Below are positions 1 through 6,650 of a DNA stretch of 19,210 nucleotides, in pieces. The position numbers and the translations under genes are program-made. The DNA lies in assembly GCA_052388135.1 (NCBI GenBank), contig JBQTIM010000025.1:1-19210 (forward strand), read 5' to 3'. The DNA is from JBQTIM01 sp052388135. GTDB lineage: Bacteria > Elusimicrobiota > Elusimicrobia > FEN-1173. Under the pieces are notes generated by a model, which was not told the origin of the DNA, made no database searches, and was given only the letters and a program-made list of their open reading frames with translations. How positions within the stretch are numbered: position 1 is the first letter of the stretch; each line of letters starts with the position of its first letter.

Positions 1-12
1 ATTTTTTAGGAA

Positions 13-58
13 ACAAAAAAGTGAGAGCGTAGCCCGGACTACGGTCGAACTTTTTTGT
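13..58. repeat. Nested inverted repeat, bidirectional-terminator-like
   Basis: Positions 13-22 (ACAAAAAAGT) and 49-58 (ACTTTTTTGT) are perfect 10-bp inverted arms. Inside them lies a second hairpin, CGTAG at 28-32 and CTACG at 39-43, with a 6-nt loop. The inner hairpin is followed by a T run on either strand (51-56 on plus; the A run at 15-20 read on minus), so it could terminate transcription in both directions. The gene to its left is outside the window. It may instead be part of a dispersed intergenic repeat, since a second hairpin follows at 98-119. Structure is seen directly; function is inferred. Confidence 0.5.
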
Positions 59-97
59 GAAGGAAAAAGCCCCGGATTTTACGTCGAATCCCGCGAT

Positions 98-119
98 CCA
101 ACCGGGGAATTCGGGTTGG
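98..119. repeat. Small inverted repeat in leader of the 184 gene
   Basis: CCAACC at 98-103 pairs with GGTTGG at 114-119 across a 10-nt loop. It lies between the larger inverted repeat at 13-58 and the start codon at 184. It could be the second half of a dispersed palindromic element or a stem in the mRNA leader. There is no T run after it, so it is unlikely to be an intrinsic terminator. Confidence 0.3.
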
Positions 120-183
120 CCGGGAACTTTCCTTTCCCCGCGGTGTCCAAAGGGCGTCGGTCATCAACGCCTGGAGGAACGCC

Positions 184-2268
184 ATGAAGACGCCCCTGTT
201 GCTCGCCGCCTGTTTTTTCGCCGCCAACGCCCTGTTCGCCGAAGCCGTCCTGCCCCGGGACCCCAAAGGCCAGATCTCTCTCAGCTGGGACAAATTCTCG
301 GAGTTCTGGGAAAAGATGCAGGCCCTGGAAAAGAGGATCGAGGAACTGACGGACCCGGGCAAGACGCCGCCCCCGCCCGCCGGCTACACGCTGGCGAGGG
401 CCGCCTACCGAGGCGATGTGGCGGGCTCCCGCACGGCGATGGAAGCCGTTTTCGATCTGCATGTCTTCGAGCGCGAAGGCTGGGTGAAAGTGCCGTTCCT
501 GCCCGCTTCCGCCGCCCTGGAGGAGGCGCGGCTGGACGGCGAGTCCGTGGGCGTCCTGCAGGAGAATGGTCACCATTATGTGCTTCTGCGCAAGCCGGGC
601 CGCCGGACCTTGAAGGTCCGCTTCTCCCTCAAATCGCCGTCGGAGGAGGAAGCGCCGCGCCTGTCCTTCCCCGTTCTGGAAACCCCCATGACGCTGCTGT
701 CCCTGCGCTTCCCGCGCCCCGGCTTGGAAGTGACCGTGGAGCCGTCGCAGGGCGCGGAGGTCGTCACCCGCGACGGCGCCACCTGGGTGACCGCCGCCCT
801 TCCGCCCACGTCTCAAGTGGACGTGCGCTGGCAAAAAGCCCTGCCCCGGGAATCGGCGGGAGAAACCAGAATTTATTTGGAAACGGAAACGCTCTTCACC
901 GTTTCCGACGGCGCCCTGCGGGCGGCCTGGACGCTGAACTACAGCATCCTGCACCGGGGCGCGCGGGAACTGTCCGTGCGCGTGCCGGCGGACTGGAGCA
1001 TTCTGTCCGCCGCCGCCGACGGCCTGGAGGATTGGAAGATCACGGGCGAAGGAGCGGAACGGACACTGGCCTTGCGGCTGGCCTTCGCGAAAAAAGGCCC
1101 CCTCTCCGTCTCGATTCAGGGCGAAAAAAGCCTGGGCAAGGAAGAAACCGTGGAGCTCCCCCGCCTGAAGTTTCCCGGCGTTGAACGGGAGGGTGGCACC
1201 CTGGCCCTGGAAGCCAAGGGCGCCGTGGAGGTGGAGGTGCCGGAATTCGAGGGCCTCACGCCTTTGGACCCCCAGGAACTTCCCCCCTCCCTCTGGGGCC
1301 TGGCGTCTCAGCCGCTTTTGCACGCCTTCCGTTATTCCAAACCCTACGCGCTGGCCGTGACCGTCAAGCGGCGGCCCGAGGCGGCCGTTCTCACCACCAC
1401 GGTGGACTACGCCAACGCCGTCACCCTGATGACGGCCCGGGGCCAGGCCGCCACGCGCGTCAGCTATCAGGTCCGCAACAACTTGAAACAATACCTCACG
1501 GTGAAACTGCCCGAGGGGGCGGAGCTTTGGAGCGCCTTCGTCGCCGGGCAGCCCGTGAAGCCGGCCCGCGACGAGAGCGGCGCCTACCGGATCCCCCTGG
1601 CGCGCTCCCGAGGCGACGTTCCCGAAGGAGGCGGATTTCCGGTGGAGCTCACCTACTACGCCCGCGTTCCCCGTTTCTCCTGGGCGGGGCGGCGGGAAAC
1701 CGTCTTCCCCGTTCCCGACGCGCCCGTGAGCCGGGCCTTCTGGTCCGTCTATTTGCCCGAAGACCTCCGCGTCCTGCGCTTCGGAGGAGACTGGGAAAAA
1801 AGCGGCGCGGCCGGCTGGATGCCCGTCCTGGGCGGCGCCCGGCCCGCCTCCCATTATTCGCCGGAAACCGACGGGCTTGGACAAAAAACCCGCTCCGAAA
1901 TGAAGGAACTGGCCAAGAGGATGAACGGCCAAGCCGCGGAGGCCGAGTCCGCCTTCGACGCCGTGGAAAGGCAGGAACAGCTCGCGCTCGCTTCCATCGC
2001 CCCCGCCGAATCCGTGCGCCCCGGCGTCTTTCCCGTGGCCTTCGAAATCCCGGCCTCGGGACAACTCTTCCACTTCGGCCAAGCCATGATCGTAGGCGAA
2101 AGCCCGCGCCTGAGCCTCGTCTATGCGAGCGCTAGCCTCGTCCGCGCGCTGTTGCTTTTGATGAGCCTTGTCCTCATGGGGTACGGCTACAGGAACCGCT
2201 CCGCTTTGAAGAGAAGCCTTTCGCTGGCCGAAGCGGTCTTTCGCAAGCGGATGCAGTCCTCCCGCTGA
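184..2268 (+). CDS. Large secreted, C-terminally anchored protein of unknown function
   Basis: The predicted protein is 694 aa. The ATG start is supported by GGAGG at 173-177 with 6-nt spacing. Residues 1-19 form a typical signal peptide (MKT, hydrophobic core, ending ALFA). A short helical, charged stretch (about 33-58) follows, then some 580 residues of beta-rich sequence without low complexity. A single membrane segment lies at about 650-668, followed by a 25-residue basic tail. This predicts a periplasmic or exported body anchored at the C terminus with the tail in the cytoplasm. The central segment around YQVRNNLKQYLTVKLPEGAE, with the following LWSAFVAGQPVKP, resembles large hypothetical proteins I recall from acidobacterial and planctomycete-like genomes, but I cannot name a family. 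It is the only plus-strand gene and converges on the 2337 gene. The stop is TGA. The gene call is secure; the function is unknown. Confidence 0.88.
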   Translation: MKTPLLLAACFFAANALFAEAVLPRDPKGQISLSWDKFSEFWEKMQALEKRIEELTDPGKTPPPPAGYTLARAAYRGDVAGSRTAMEAVFDLHVFEREGWVKVPFLPASAALEEARLDGESVGVLQENGHHYVLLRKPGRRTLKVRFSLKSPSEEEAPRLSFPVLETPMTLLSLRFPRPGLEVTVEPSQGAEVVTRDGATWVTAALPPTSQVDVRWQKALPRESAGETRIYLETETLFTVSDGALRAAWTLNYSILHRGARELSVRVPADWSILSAAADGLEDWKITGEGAERTLALRLAFAKKGPLSVSIQGEKSLGKEETVELPRLKFPGVEREGGTLALEAKGAVEVEVPEFEGLTPLDPQELPPSLWGLASQPLLHAFRYSKPYALAVTVKRRPEAAVLTTTVDYANAVTLMTARGQAATRVSYQVRNNLKQYLTVKLPEGAELWSAFVAGQPVKPARDESGAYRIPLARSRGDVPEGGGFPVELTYYARVPRFSWAGRRETVFPVPDAPVSRAFWSVYLPEDLRVLRFGGDWEKSGAAGWMPVLGGARPASHYSPETDGLGQKTRSEMKELAKRMNGQAAEAESAFDAVERQEQLALASIAPAESVRPGVFPVAFEIPASGQLFHFGQAMIVGESPRLSLVYASASLVRALLLLMSLVLMGYGYRNRSALKRSLSLAEAVFRKRMQSSR

Positions 2269-2290
2269 CGGGGACTCCGGCCGCCGTAGA

Positions 2291-2318
2291 ATCCAGCCCG
2301 CACATCACGCGGGAGGAT
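2291..2318. terminator. Hairpin between convergent genes, possible terminator
   Basis: CCCGC (2297-2301) pairs with GCGGG (2309-2313) over a 7-nt loop. An outer ATCC/GGAT pair (2291-2294 with 2315-2318) extends the stem past a small internal loop. It sits in the 68-nt gap where the plus-strand 184 gene and the minus-strand 2337 gene converge, the expected place for a shared terminator. No U-rich tract follows on either strand, so an intrinsic mechanism is doubtful. Confidence 0.3.
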
Positions 2319-2336
2319 CCGATGGAGAATCGATCG

Positions 2337-2756
2337 TCAGGCGGCGGGCGGCTGGGGTCTCTGGGCGATGCGGAAGGGAATGCTTTTCAGGCTGGAGTTG
2401 TTGATGACGATCTCGAAATTGTAGTTGCCGAATTTCTCGAACTGGAGGTTGGCGAAGTTGAGCACGGACAGGAACCCGTGCTTCCAGCCCGGCGGCAGGC
2501 CGGCGTTGCGGGCGGTCTCCAGGCCTCCCCCCACGGTGGCGATGCGGCGGCCGTCTTCGTCCATGATGTGGACCTCCAGGCTGTGCTTGCGGCCCACCTC
2601 GGCCGGGCTGATCAAAAGCCGCATGATGAAGGACAAGCGCGGATGAACCACCGGCAGGGCCGCCGACCACACCGTGTCTATGGCGCCGCCGATGACGTAA
2701 AGCTTCCCGTTGGACACCTCGGCGGCGTCGGCCAGCAGGGCGAAATCCACTTCCAT
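2337..2756 (-). CDS. DUF6941-like small cytosolic protein, unknown function
   Basis: The predicted protein is 139 aa, beginning MEVDFALLADAAEVSNGKLY. It has no signal peptide or membrane segment. The opening pattern, DFALLAD, a GKLYVIGG-type turn and a later LEVHIMDEDGR segment, matches what I know of DUF6941, a beta-rich family of unknown role often found beside metabolic genes. The start at 2756 is chosen over an upstream in-frame ATG at 2825 because AAGGAG lies 5 nt before it, and because the longer form would overlap the thioesterase by 67 nt. That Shine-Dalgarno sequence is formed by the last codons of the upstream ybgC gene, whose stop is 2 nt away, so translation is probably coupled. 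The proline- and glutamine-rich C terminus (QRPQPPAA) looks disordered. Confidence 0.8.
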   Translation of the reverse strand: MEVDFALLADAAEVSNGKLYVIGGAIDTVWSAALPVVHPRLSFIMRLLISPAEVGRKHSLEVHIMDEDGRRIATVGGGLETARNAGLPPGWKHGFLSVLNFANLQFEKFGNYNFEIVINNSSLKSIPFRIAQRPQPPAA

Positions 2757-2758
2757 GT

Positions 2759-3175
2759 CTACTCCTTTTTCAGGTAAGGGGCCAGCAGCGAGCGGAGCTT
2801 TTCCGGAACGCGCACGGGCTTCCAATCTTTATTGACGAAGGGGTGTTTGGTGGAGCCCCGGGCCAGCAGGCGGCCGGTCTCCACGTTTTCGATTTCGTAA
2901 GCGAAGGTGATCGACGCGCCGCCCAATTCCGAAACGAATGTGCGGATGCGGATGAGGTCGTCGTAGCGCGCCGGCGCCAGGTAACGGCAACTGGACTCCA
3001 TGGCCGGCAGGAAGACCCGCATGTCCTCCTCCAAGTCGCGGTAGCGCACGCCCAGGCTGCGCATGAGCTCCGTGCGGCCGCGCTCGAAGAGGACGTAATA
3101 GTTGGCGTAATAGACCACGCCCATGCGGTCCGTGTCGGCGTAGGCGATGCGGAACTCGAATTGATGGGAGTTCAT
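2759..3175 (-). CDS. ybgC: YbgC-family acyl-CoA thioesterase (hotdog fold)
   Basis: The predicted protein is 138 aa, the usual length of single-domain 4HBT hotdog thioesterases. The N-terminal signature YADTDRMGVVYYANYYVLFE covers residues 12-31; D16 matches the catalytic aspartate of the 4-hydroxybenzoyl-CoA thioesterase/YbgC group. Later segments (the SSCRYLAPARYDDLIRIRT region and the RLLARGSTKHPFVN region) also fit. The family hydrolyses acyl-CoA thioesters in the cytosol; in proteobacteria YbgC is encoded with the Tol-Pal genes, which are absent here. The ATG at 3175 overlaps the TGA of the upstream gene by 1 nt (TGATG), which indicates translational coupling. The stop is TAG. The family is certain; the natural substrate cannot be read from the sequence. 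Confidence 0.92.
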   Translation of the reverse strand: MNSHQFEFRIAYADTDRMGVVYYANYYVLFERGRTELMRSLGVRYRDLEEDMRVFLPAMESSCRYLAPARYDDLIRIRTFVSELGGASITFAYEIENVETGRLLARGSTKHPFVNKDWKPVRVPEKLRSLLAPYLKKE

Positions 3176-3744
3176 CAGCGGCCGTAAACCCGCAGGTGGT
3201 AGTAATTCCGAATTTCCTGTTTTTCCTGCTCCGGAAGCCTCTTGGCGAAGGGGTGGGCGAGGAGGTGCTTCACTAAAATATTATAGGTTGATTCCCGGCC
3301 TTCTTTCGATATGAGGGCGGACCCGTTGGCGAAAGGAGCGATCCAGCTTTCCGTCCAGCCCTTCAAGTATTCGAACTGATCGCTCTCGGAAAGCGACGTG
3401 TAGAACGGGTTGTCGTAAATGGCCAGATAGGGGTCTTCATACTGGGCGATCTTGGGGCGCGACCGGGCGGACGGCGCTTCTCCGCGCGGAGCGGCGGCGA
3501 AAGGGTTTCCCCCTTTCTCCACCGTTTTCTCGAACAGCTTGCCGACACGGTTTTCCCAAGAAGAATCGGCCAACGGTTCGCGAAGGCCGTTCCGTATCTG
3601 AAACCCGCGGCCGGTGATGCGGTTGACGACGACCACGGCCTCGTTGCCCGCCTTGTGGGTGTCGTGGACCCCTTCGCGTAAAAAAAGCGCGCCGAGCGCG
3701 CCGAGGACGAGGACCGCGACGATGGACGTCGTCCCGCGCGGCAC
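3175..3744 (-). CDS. Small membrane-anchored protein of unknown function
   Basis: With a GTG start at 3744 the protein is 189 aa. That start overlaps the last base of the upstream phosphofructokinase TAG stop (TAGTG). A longer in-frame opening to 3996 exists, but its extra sequence is Arg/Pro/His-rich antisense-type translation lying entirely inside the pfp gene, so I reject it. Residues 6-24 form one hydrophobic segment (SIVAVLVLGALGALFL), either a signal anchor or an uncleaved signal peptide. The rest is hydrophilic and probably exported: a short beta-like region (VVVVNRITGRG), a linker rich in Ala, Pro and Arg (about 80-105), then an aromatic, helical C-terminal half with YLAIYDNPFYTSLSESDQFE and HLLAHPFAKRLPEQEKQE. 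I recognise no domain. Coupling to pfp upstream and ybgC downstream is clear, but its role is not. Confidence 0.72.
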   Translation of the reverse strand: MPRGTTSIVAVLVLGALGALFLREGVHDTHKAGNEAVVVVNRITGRGFQIRNGLREPLADSSWENRVGKLFEKTVEKGGNPFAAAPRGEAPSARSRPKIAQYEDPYLAIYDNPFYTSLSESDQFEYLKGWTESWIAPFANGSALISKEGRESTYNILVKHLLAHPFAKRLPEQEKQEIRNYYHLRVYGR

Positions 3745-5399
3745 TAGCGGCCGCCCGCCCGCTCCAAGCGCAGAGTGACGGTGGTCATGTCGGTGACGGA
3801 GGACGGCCCGAAATATTGGACGGGGCCGGGGAAAGCGTAATCGTCTTCCATGGCCCAGGCGGACCGGCTCTTTTGGAAGGCGCGGAAGGGCGCCCCGTCC
3901 AGTTCCACCAGGGCCTTGCGGATGACGGGTTTCTCTTTGCCGTGGCGGCGCTCCATATTCATCATCATGGTCAGCGGCACGCCGCCGCATTCCCACTGCG
4001 AGGCGGGCTTCACCAGCCGGCGGACGGACGACAGGCAGCCCGTAAGTCCGTTCAAAGCCAGCGCGGCGGCGTTCCCCCCGAGGGCGTAGCAGTAGTTGGC
4101 GTCAAAATTGGACGGGTCGCCGCAGCGGCCTTCGTAGCCGAAAAAATGGGTGACCACGGCGAACTTTCCTTCGTAGAAACCCTCCGCCTTCATGCGCGCC
4201 AGGCGGGCCTCCACCATGTCGGCCAGCAATTTTTCCGTCTCGATCTGGGAAACCCGCACGTTGCCGTGGGGGTCGCGGTCGAGGGCGAGCTGGTTTTGGA
4301 TGCCCTCCGGAAGGGACCGCAGGAGCGCCGCGGGGCCCGCGGGCAGGGCGGCGGCCACGGCTTCGGGGCCGCCGGAAGCGGCGGCGGGGTCGCGGGCCAG
4401 GAGGTCGTTCAAGGCGGAGATGAGCGCCTTGACCTCGGGGATGAACTCGATGAGGCCCTCGGGAACCAGCGCGACGCCGTAATTTTTCCCCTGCGCGGCG
4501 CGGCGGGCCACGACGGCGGCCACGGCGTCCACCACGTCGGCCAGCGTCATTTTCTTGGCCAGCACTTCCTCGCCCACCAGCGCGACGTTGGGCCGCGTCT
4601 TGAAGGCCACCTCGAGGGCGATGTGGGAGGCGCTGCGCCCCATGAGGCGGATGAAGTGCCAGTATTTGCGGGCCGAGTTCACGTCCCGGCAGATGTTGCC
4701 GGCCATCTCCGCGTATATCTTCGTGGCGGTGTCGAAGCCGAAGGAGGCTTCCACGAGCGCGCTCTTCAAGTCTCCGTCGATGGTCTTGGGCACGCCGATG
4801 ACGCCGGTGGACAGGCCCCCGGCCTTGAAGTGTTCGGCCAGAAGGGCGGCGTTGGTGTTGGAATCGTCGCCGCCCACCACCACCAGGGCGTCCAGTCGGT
4901 TGGCCCGCATCCCCCGCTCGGCGGCGGCGAACTGCTGGGGCGTCTCGATCTTGGTGCGGCCCGACTGGATCATGTCGAAGCCGCCGGTGTTGCGGTATTC
5001 GTCCACCAGGCGCGCCGTGATCTCGAGGCTTTTGTCCTCGAGGATGCCTGACGGGCCGCCCAGGTAGCCGTAGAGTTTGTTTTTGGAGTTGGCCTTCTTC
5101 AGCGCATCGAAAAGGCCGGCGATGACGTTGTGCCCGCCGGGCGCCTGCCCGCCCGACAGCACCACCGCGGCCCGGAAGGATTTTTTTCCGGCGGCCGGGT
5201 TTCGCCCGCGCGCGAACGCCGTGAGAGGCAGGCCGTAGGTCCGGGGAAAGATTTGCCGGAGAGCCTCGCGGTCGCTTTCGCTTTCGGTGTTTCTTCCCCG
5301 GCGCAGGGCCGCGCCGGCCGGGCCTTTGGTGAGAACGGCCGGCAGGACGGGCTCATACTTCGCCCGCTCCATCTGGAGTTCGGATTTGCGAGGAGTCAT
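3744..5399 (-). CDS. pfp: Diphosphate-dependent 6-phosphofructokinase, long form
   Basis: The predicted protein is 551 aa, the length of the long (plant/spirochaete-like) PPi-PFK group; ATP-PFK is about 320 aa. It interconverts fructose 6-phosphate and fructose 1,6-bisphosphate in the cytosol using PPi/Pi, a reversible step in glycolysis and gluconeogenesis. Visible motifs are LSGGQAPGGHN (81-91), GGDDSNTNA (176-184), PKTIDGD (204-210, catalytic Asp region), MGRSASHIALE (253-263), PEGLIEFIPE (313-322) and YEGRC (422-426). The second Asp of GGDD and the Lys of PKTIDGD are established markers of PPi rather than ATP specificity. The start is an ATG at 5399 with only a distant GGAAGG upstream. 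The aldolase gene acting on its product lies 69 nt upstream, and the downstream gene overlaps its TAG stop by 1 nt. Assignment is strong; PPi use is inferred from motifs. Confidence 0.95.
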   Translation of the reverse strand: MTPRKSELQMERAKYEPVLPAVLTKGPAGAALRRGRNTESESDREALRQIFPRTYGLPLTAFARGRNPAAGKKSFRAAVVLSGGQAPGGHNVIAGLFDALKKANSKNKLYGYLGGPSGILEDKSLEITARLVDEYRNTGGFDMIQSGRTKIETPQQFAAAERGMRANRLDALVVVGGDDSNTNAALLAEHFKAGGLSTGVIGVPKTIDGDLKSALVEASFGFDTATKIYAEMAGNICRDVNSARKYWHFIRLMGRSASHIALEVAFKTRPNVALVGEEVLAKKMTLADVVDAVAAVVARRAAQGKNYGVALVPEGLIEFIPEVKALISALNDLLARDPAAASGGPEAVAAALPAGPAALLRSLPEGIQNQLALDRDPHGNVRVSQIETEKLLADMVEARLARMKAEGFYEGKFAVVTHFFGYEGRCGDPSNFDANYCYALGGNAAALALNGLTGCLSSVRRLVKPASQWECGGVPLTMMMNMERRHGKEKPVIRKALVELDGAPFRAFQKSRSAWAMEDDYAFPGPVQYFGPSSVTDMTTVTLRLERAGGR

Positions 5400-5468
5400 G
5401 GAGTCAGGCCGCTTCCTTCCCGCCGCGGGGCCCGCCGGTTTCGGGCGGACCGATCACGCGCGGCGGCT

Positions 5469-6542
5469 TCAGGCGACGGTGATGGACTTGTCCAGGTAGA
5501 CGTCCTGGATGGCCTTGAGCAGGTCCGCGCCTTCCCGCAGGGGCCGCTGGAACGCCTTGCGGCCCGAGATGAGGCCCATGCCGCCGGCGCGCTTGTTGAT
5601 GACCGCCGTGCGCACCGCCTCGGCCAGGTCGCCCGCGCCCGAGGAGGCTCCGCCGGAGTTGATGAGGCCGGCGCGGCCCATGTAGCAGTTCAGCACCTGG
5701 TAGCGCGCGAGGTCGATGGGGTTTTCCGACGAGAGCTCGCTGTAGACCTTCTTGTGGGTCTTGCCGAACTTGAGGGCCTCGTAGCCGCCGTTGTTCTCCG
5801 GCAGCTTCTGCTTGATGATGTCGGCCTGGATGGTGACGCCCAGGTGGTTGGCCTGGCCCGTGAGGTCGGCGGAGACGTGGTAGTCCTTCTCGGCGGTCTT
5901 GAAGGCCGGGTTGCGGGTGTAGCACCACAGGATGGTGGCCATGCCCAGCTCGTGGGCCTCTTGGAAAGCGCGGCTGACTTCGATGATTTGCCGCGTGGAT
6001 TCCGGCGAGCCGAAGTAGATGGTGGCGCCGATGGCCGCCGCGCCCATGTTCCAGGCCTGGCGGATGCCGCCGAACATGATCTGGTCGTAGCGGTTGGGAT
6101 AGCTCAGGAACTCGTTGTGGTTGATCTTCACGATGAACGGGATCTTGTGGGCGTACTTCCGGGCCGCGGCGCCCAGCACGCCGTAGGTGGAGGCCACCGC
6201 GTTGCAGCCGCCCTCCAGCGCCAGCTTGACGATGTTTTCCGGGTCGAAGTATTCGGGGTTGGGCGCGAAGGAGGCCCCGGCCGAATGCTCGATGCCCTGG
6301 TCCACAGGCAGGATGGACACGTAGCCCGTGCCGGCCAGGCGGCCGGTGTTCAGGATCCATTGCAGGCTGCGCAGGACCTGGATCGGCCGGTCGGAGAGGG
6401 CGTAAGCCCGGTCCACGTAGTCGGGTCCGGGCAGGTGCAAGAGGCGGGACGGCACCTTGGCCTTGTGGTTCAAAAGTGCGTCCGCGTCGGCGCCCAACAA
6501 GGCGGCGACGGAGTTGTTCGCTTCCACGGCGGTCCTGCTCAT
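5469..6542 (-). CDS. fbaB: Class I fructose-bisphosphate aldolase, DhnA/FbaB type
   Basis: The predicted protein is 357 aa, close to E. coli FbaB (about 350 aa). It cleaves or forms fructose 1,6-bisphosphate through a Schiff base, without metal. Diagnostic stretches are LPVDQGIEHSAG (78-89), GGCNAVASTYGVLG (111-124), IQADIIKQKLP (238-248), LINSGGAS (293-300) and GLISGRKAFQRP (323-334). K244 in ADIIKQK is the probable Schiff-base lysine, and SGGAS with GLISGRK forms the phosphate-binding loops. The ATG at 6542 has a good Shine-Dalgarno AAGGGAG 8 nt upstream (6551-6557 on the plus strand). A strong hairpin stands just before that site. The pfp gene follows after 69 nt, so the two enzymes of the upper glycolytic/gluconeogenic segment are adjacent and probably co-transcribed. 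Confidence 0.95.
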   Translation of the reverse strand: MSRTAVEANNSVAALLGADADALLNHKAKVPSRLLHLPGPDYVDRAYALSDRPIQVLRSLQWILNTGRLAGTGYVSILPVDQGIEHSAGASFAPNPEYFDPENIVKLALEGGCNAVASTYGVLGAAARKYAHKIPFIVKINHNEFLSYPNRYDQIMFGGIRQAWNMGAAAIGATIYFGSPESTRQIIEVSRAFQEAHELGMATILWCYTRNPAFKTAEKDYHVSADLTGQANHLGVTIQADIIKQKLPENNGGYEALKFGKTHKKVYSELSSENPIDLARYQVLNCYMGRAGLINSGGASSGAGDLAEAVRTAVINKRAGGMGLISGRKAFQRPLREGADLLKAIQDVYLDKSITVA

Positions 6543-6563
6543 GGCGATGGCTCCCTTCGAATG

Positions 6564-6583
6564 GCGCCCTCCTCGGAGGGCGC
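6564..6583 (-). promoter_or_regulatory. Perfect 9-bp hairpin just upstream of the aldolase RBS
   Basis: GCGCCCTCC (6564-6572) and GGAGGGCGC (6575-6583) are perfect complements with a 2-nt spacer (in practice a 4-nt loop with 8 bp). On the minus strand it ends 6 nt before the AAGGGAG ribosome-binding site of the aldolase gene. No T run follows, so it is not a classic intrinsic terminator. It may stabilise the 5' end of the mRNA, affect initiation, or mark a processing site. The structure is seen directly; the role is inferred. Confidence 0.4.
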
Positions 6584-6591
6584 TCGTTGTT

Positions 6592-6629
6592 GGTAAAGAG
6601 GCCCGCGGGCGATGCCCGCCCCCGGGCCT
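6592..6629 (-). terminator. Probable intrinsic terminator downstream of accA
   Basis: On the minus strand the sequence forms AGGCCC-(GGGG bulge)-GCGGGC, loop ATC, GCCCGC-GGGCCT. That is a 12-bp GC stem with a one-sided 4-nt bulge (plus coordinates 6599-6610 with 6614-6629). It is followed by CTTTACC, a short and imperfect T tract. It lies 22 nt after the accA stop and before the aldolase gene, so it may end or attenuate the accA transcript. Confidence 0.42.
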
Positions 6630-6650
6630 TTCATGTCGAGAAAATCGTTG

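Noticed and set aside
55..82. Possible promoter TTGTGA (55-60) with TTTTAC (77-82) for the 184 gene
   Set aside because: The -10 matches only three of six consensus bases and the -35 overlaps the inverted-repeat arm; too weak to list.
79..2082. Long open frame on the minus strand opposite the 694-aa gene
   Set aside because: Its translation is Gly/Arg/His-rich, has no recognisable domain, and lies wholly antisense to a gene with a signal peptide, good ribosome-binding site and balanced composition. Long antisense openings are expected at this GC content.
5130..6596. Long plus-strand open frame (488 codons) across pfp and the aldolase gene
   Set aside because: It is antisense to two enzymes with complete catalytic motifs and its product is Val/Gly/Ala/Arg-rich without domain features; a GC-driven shadow.
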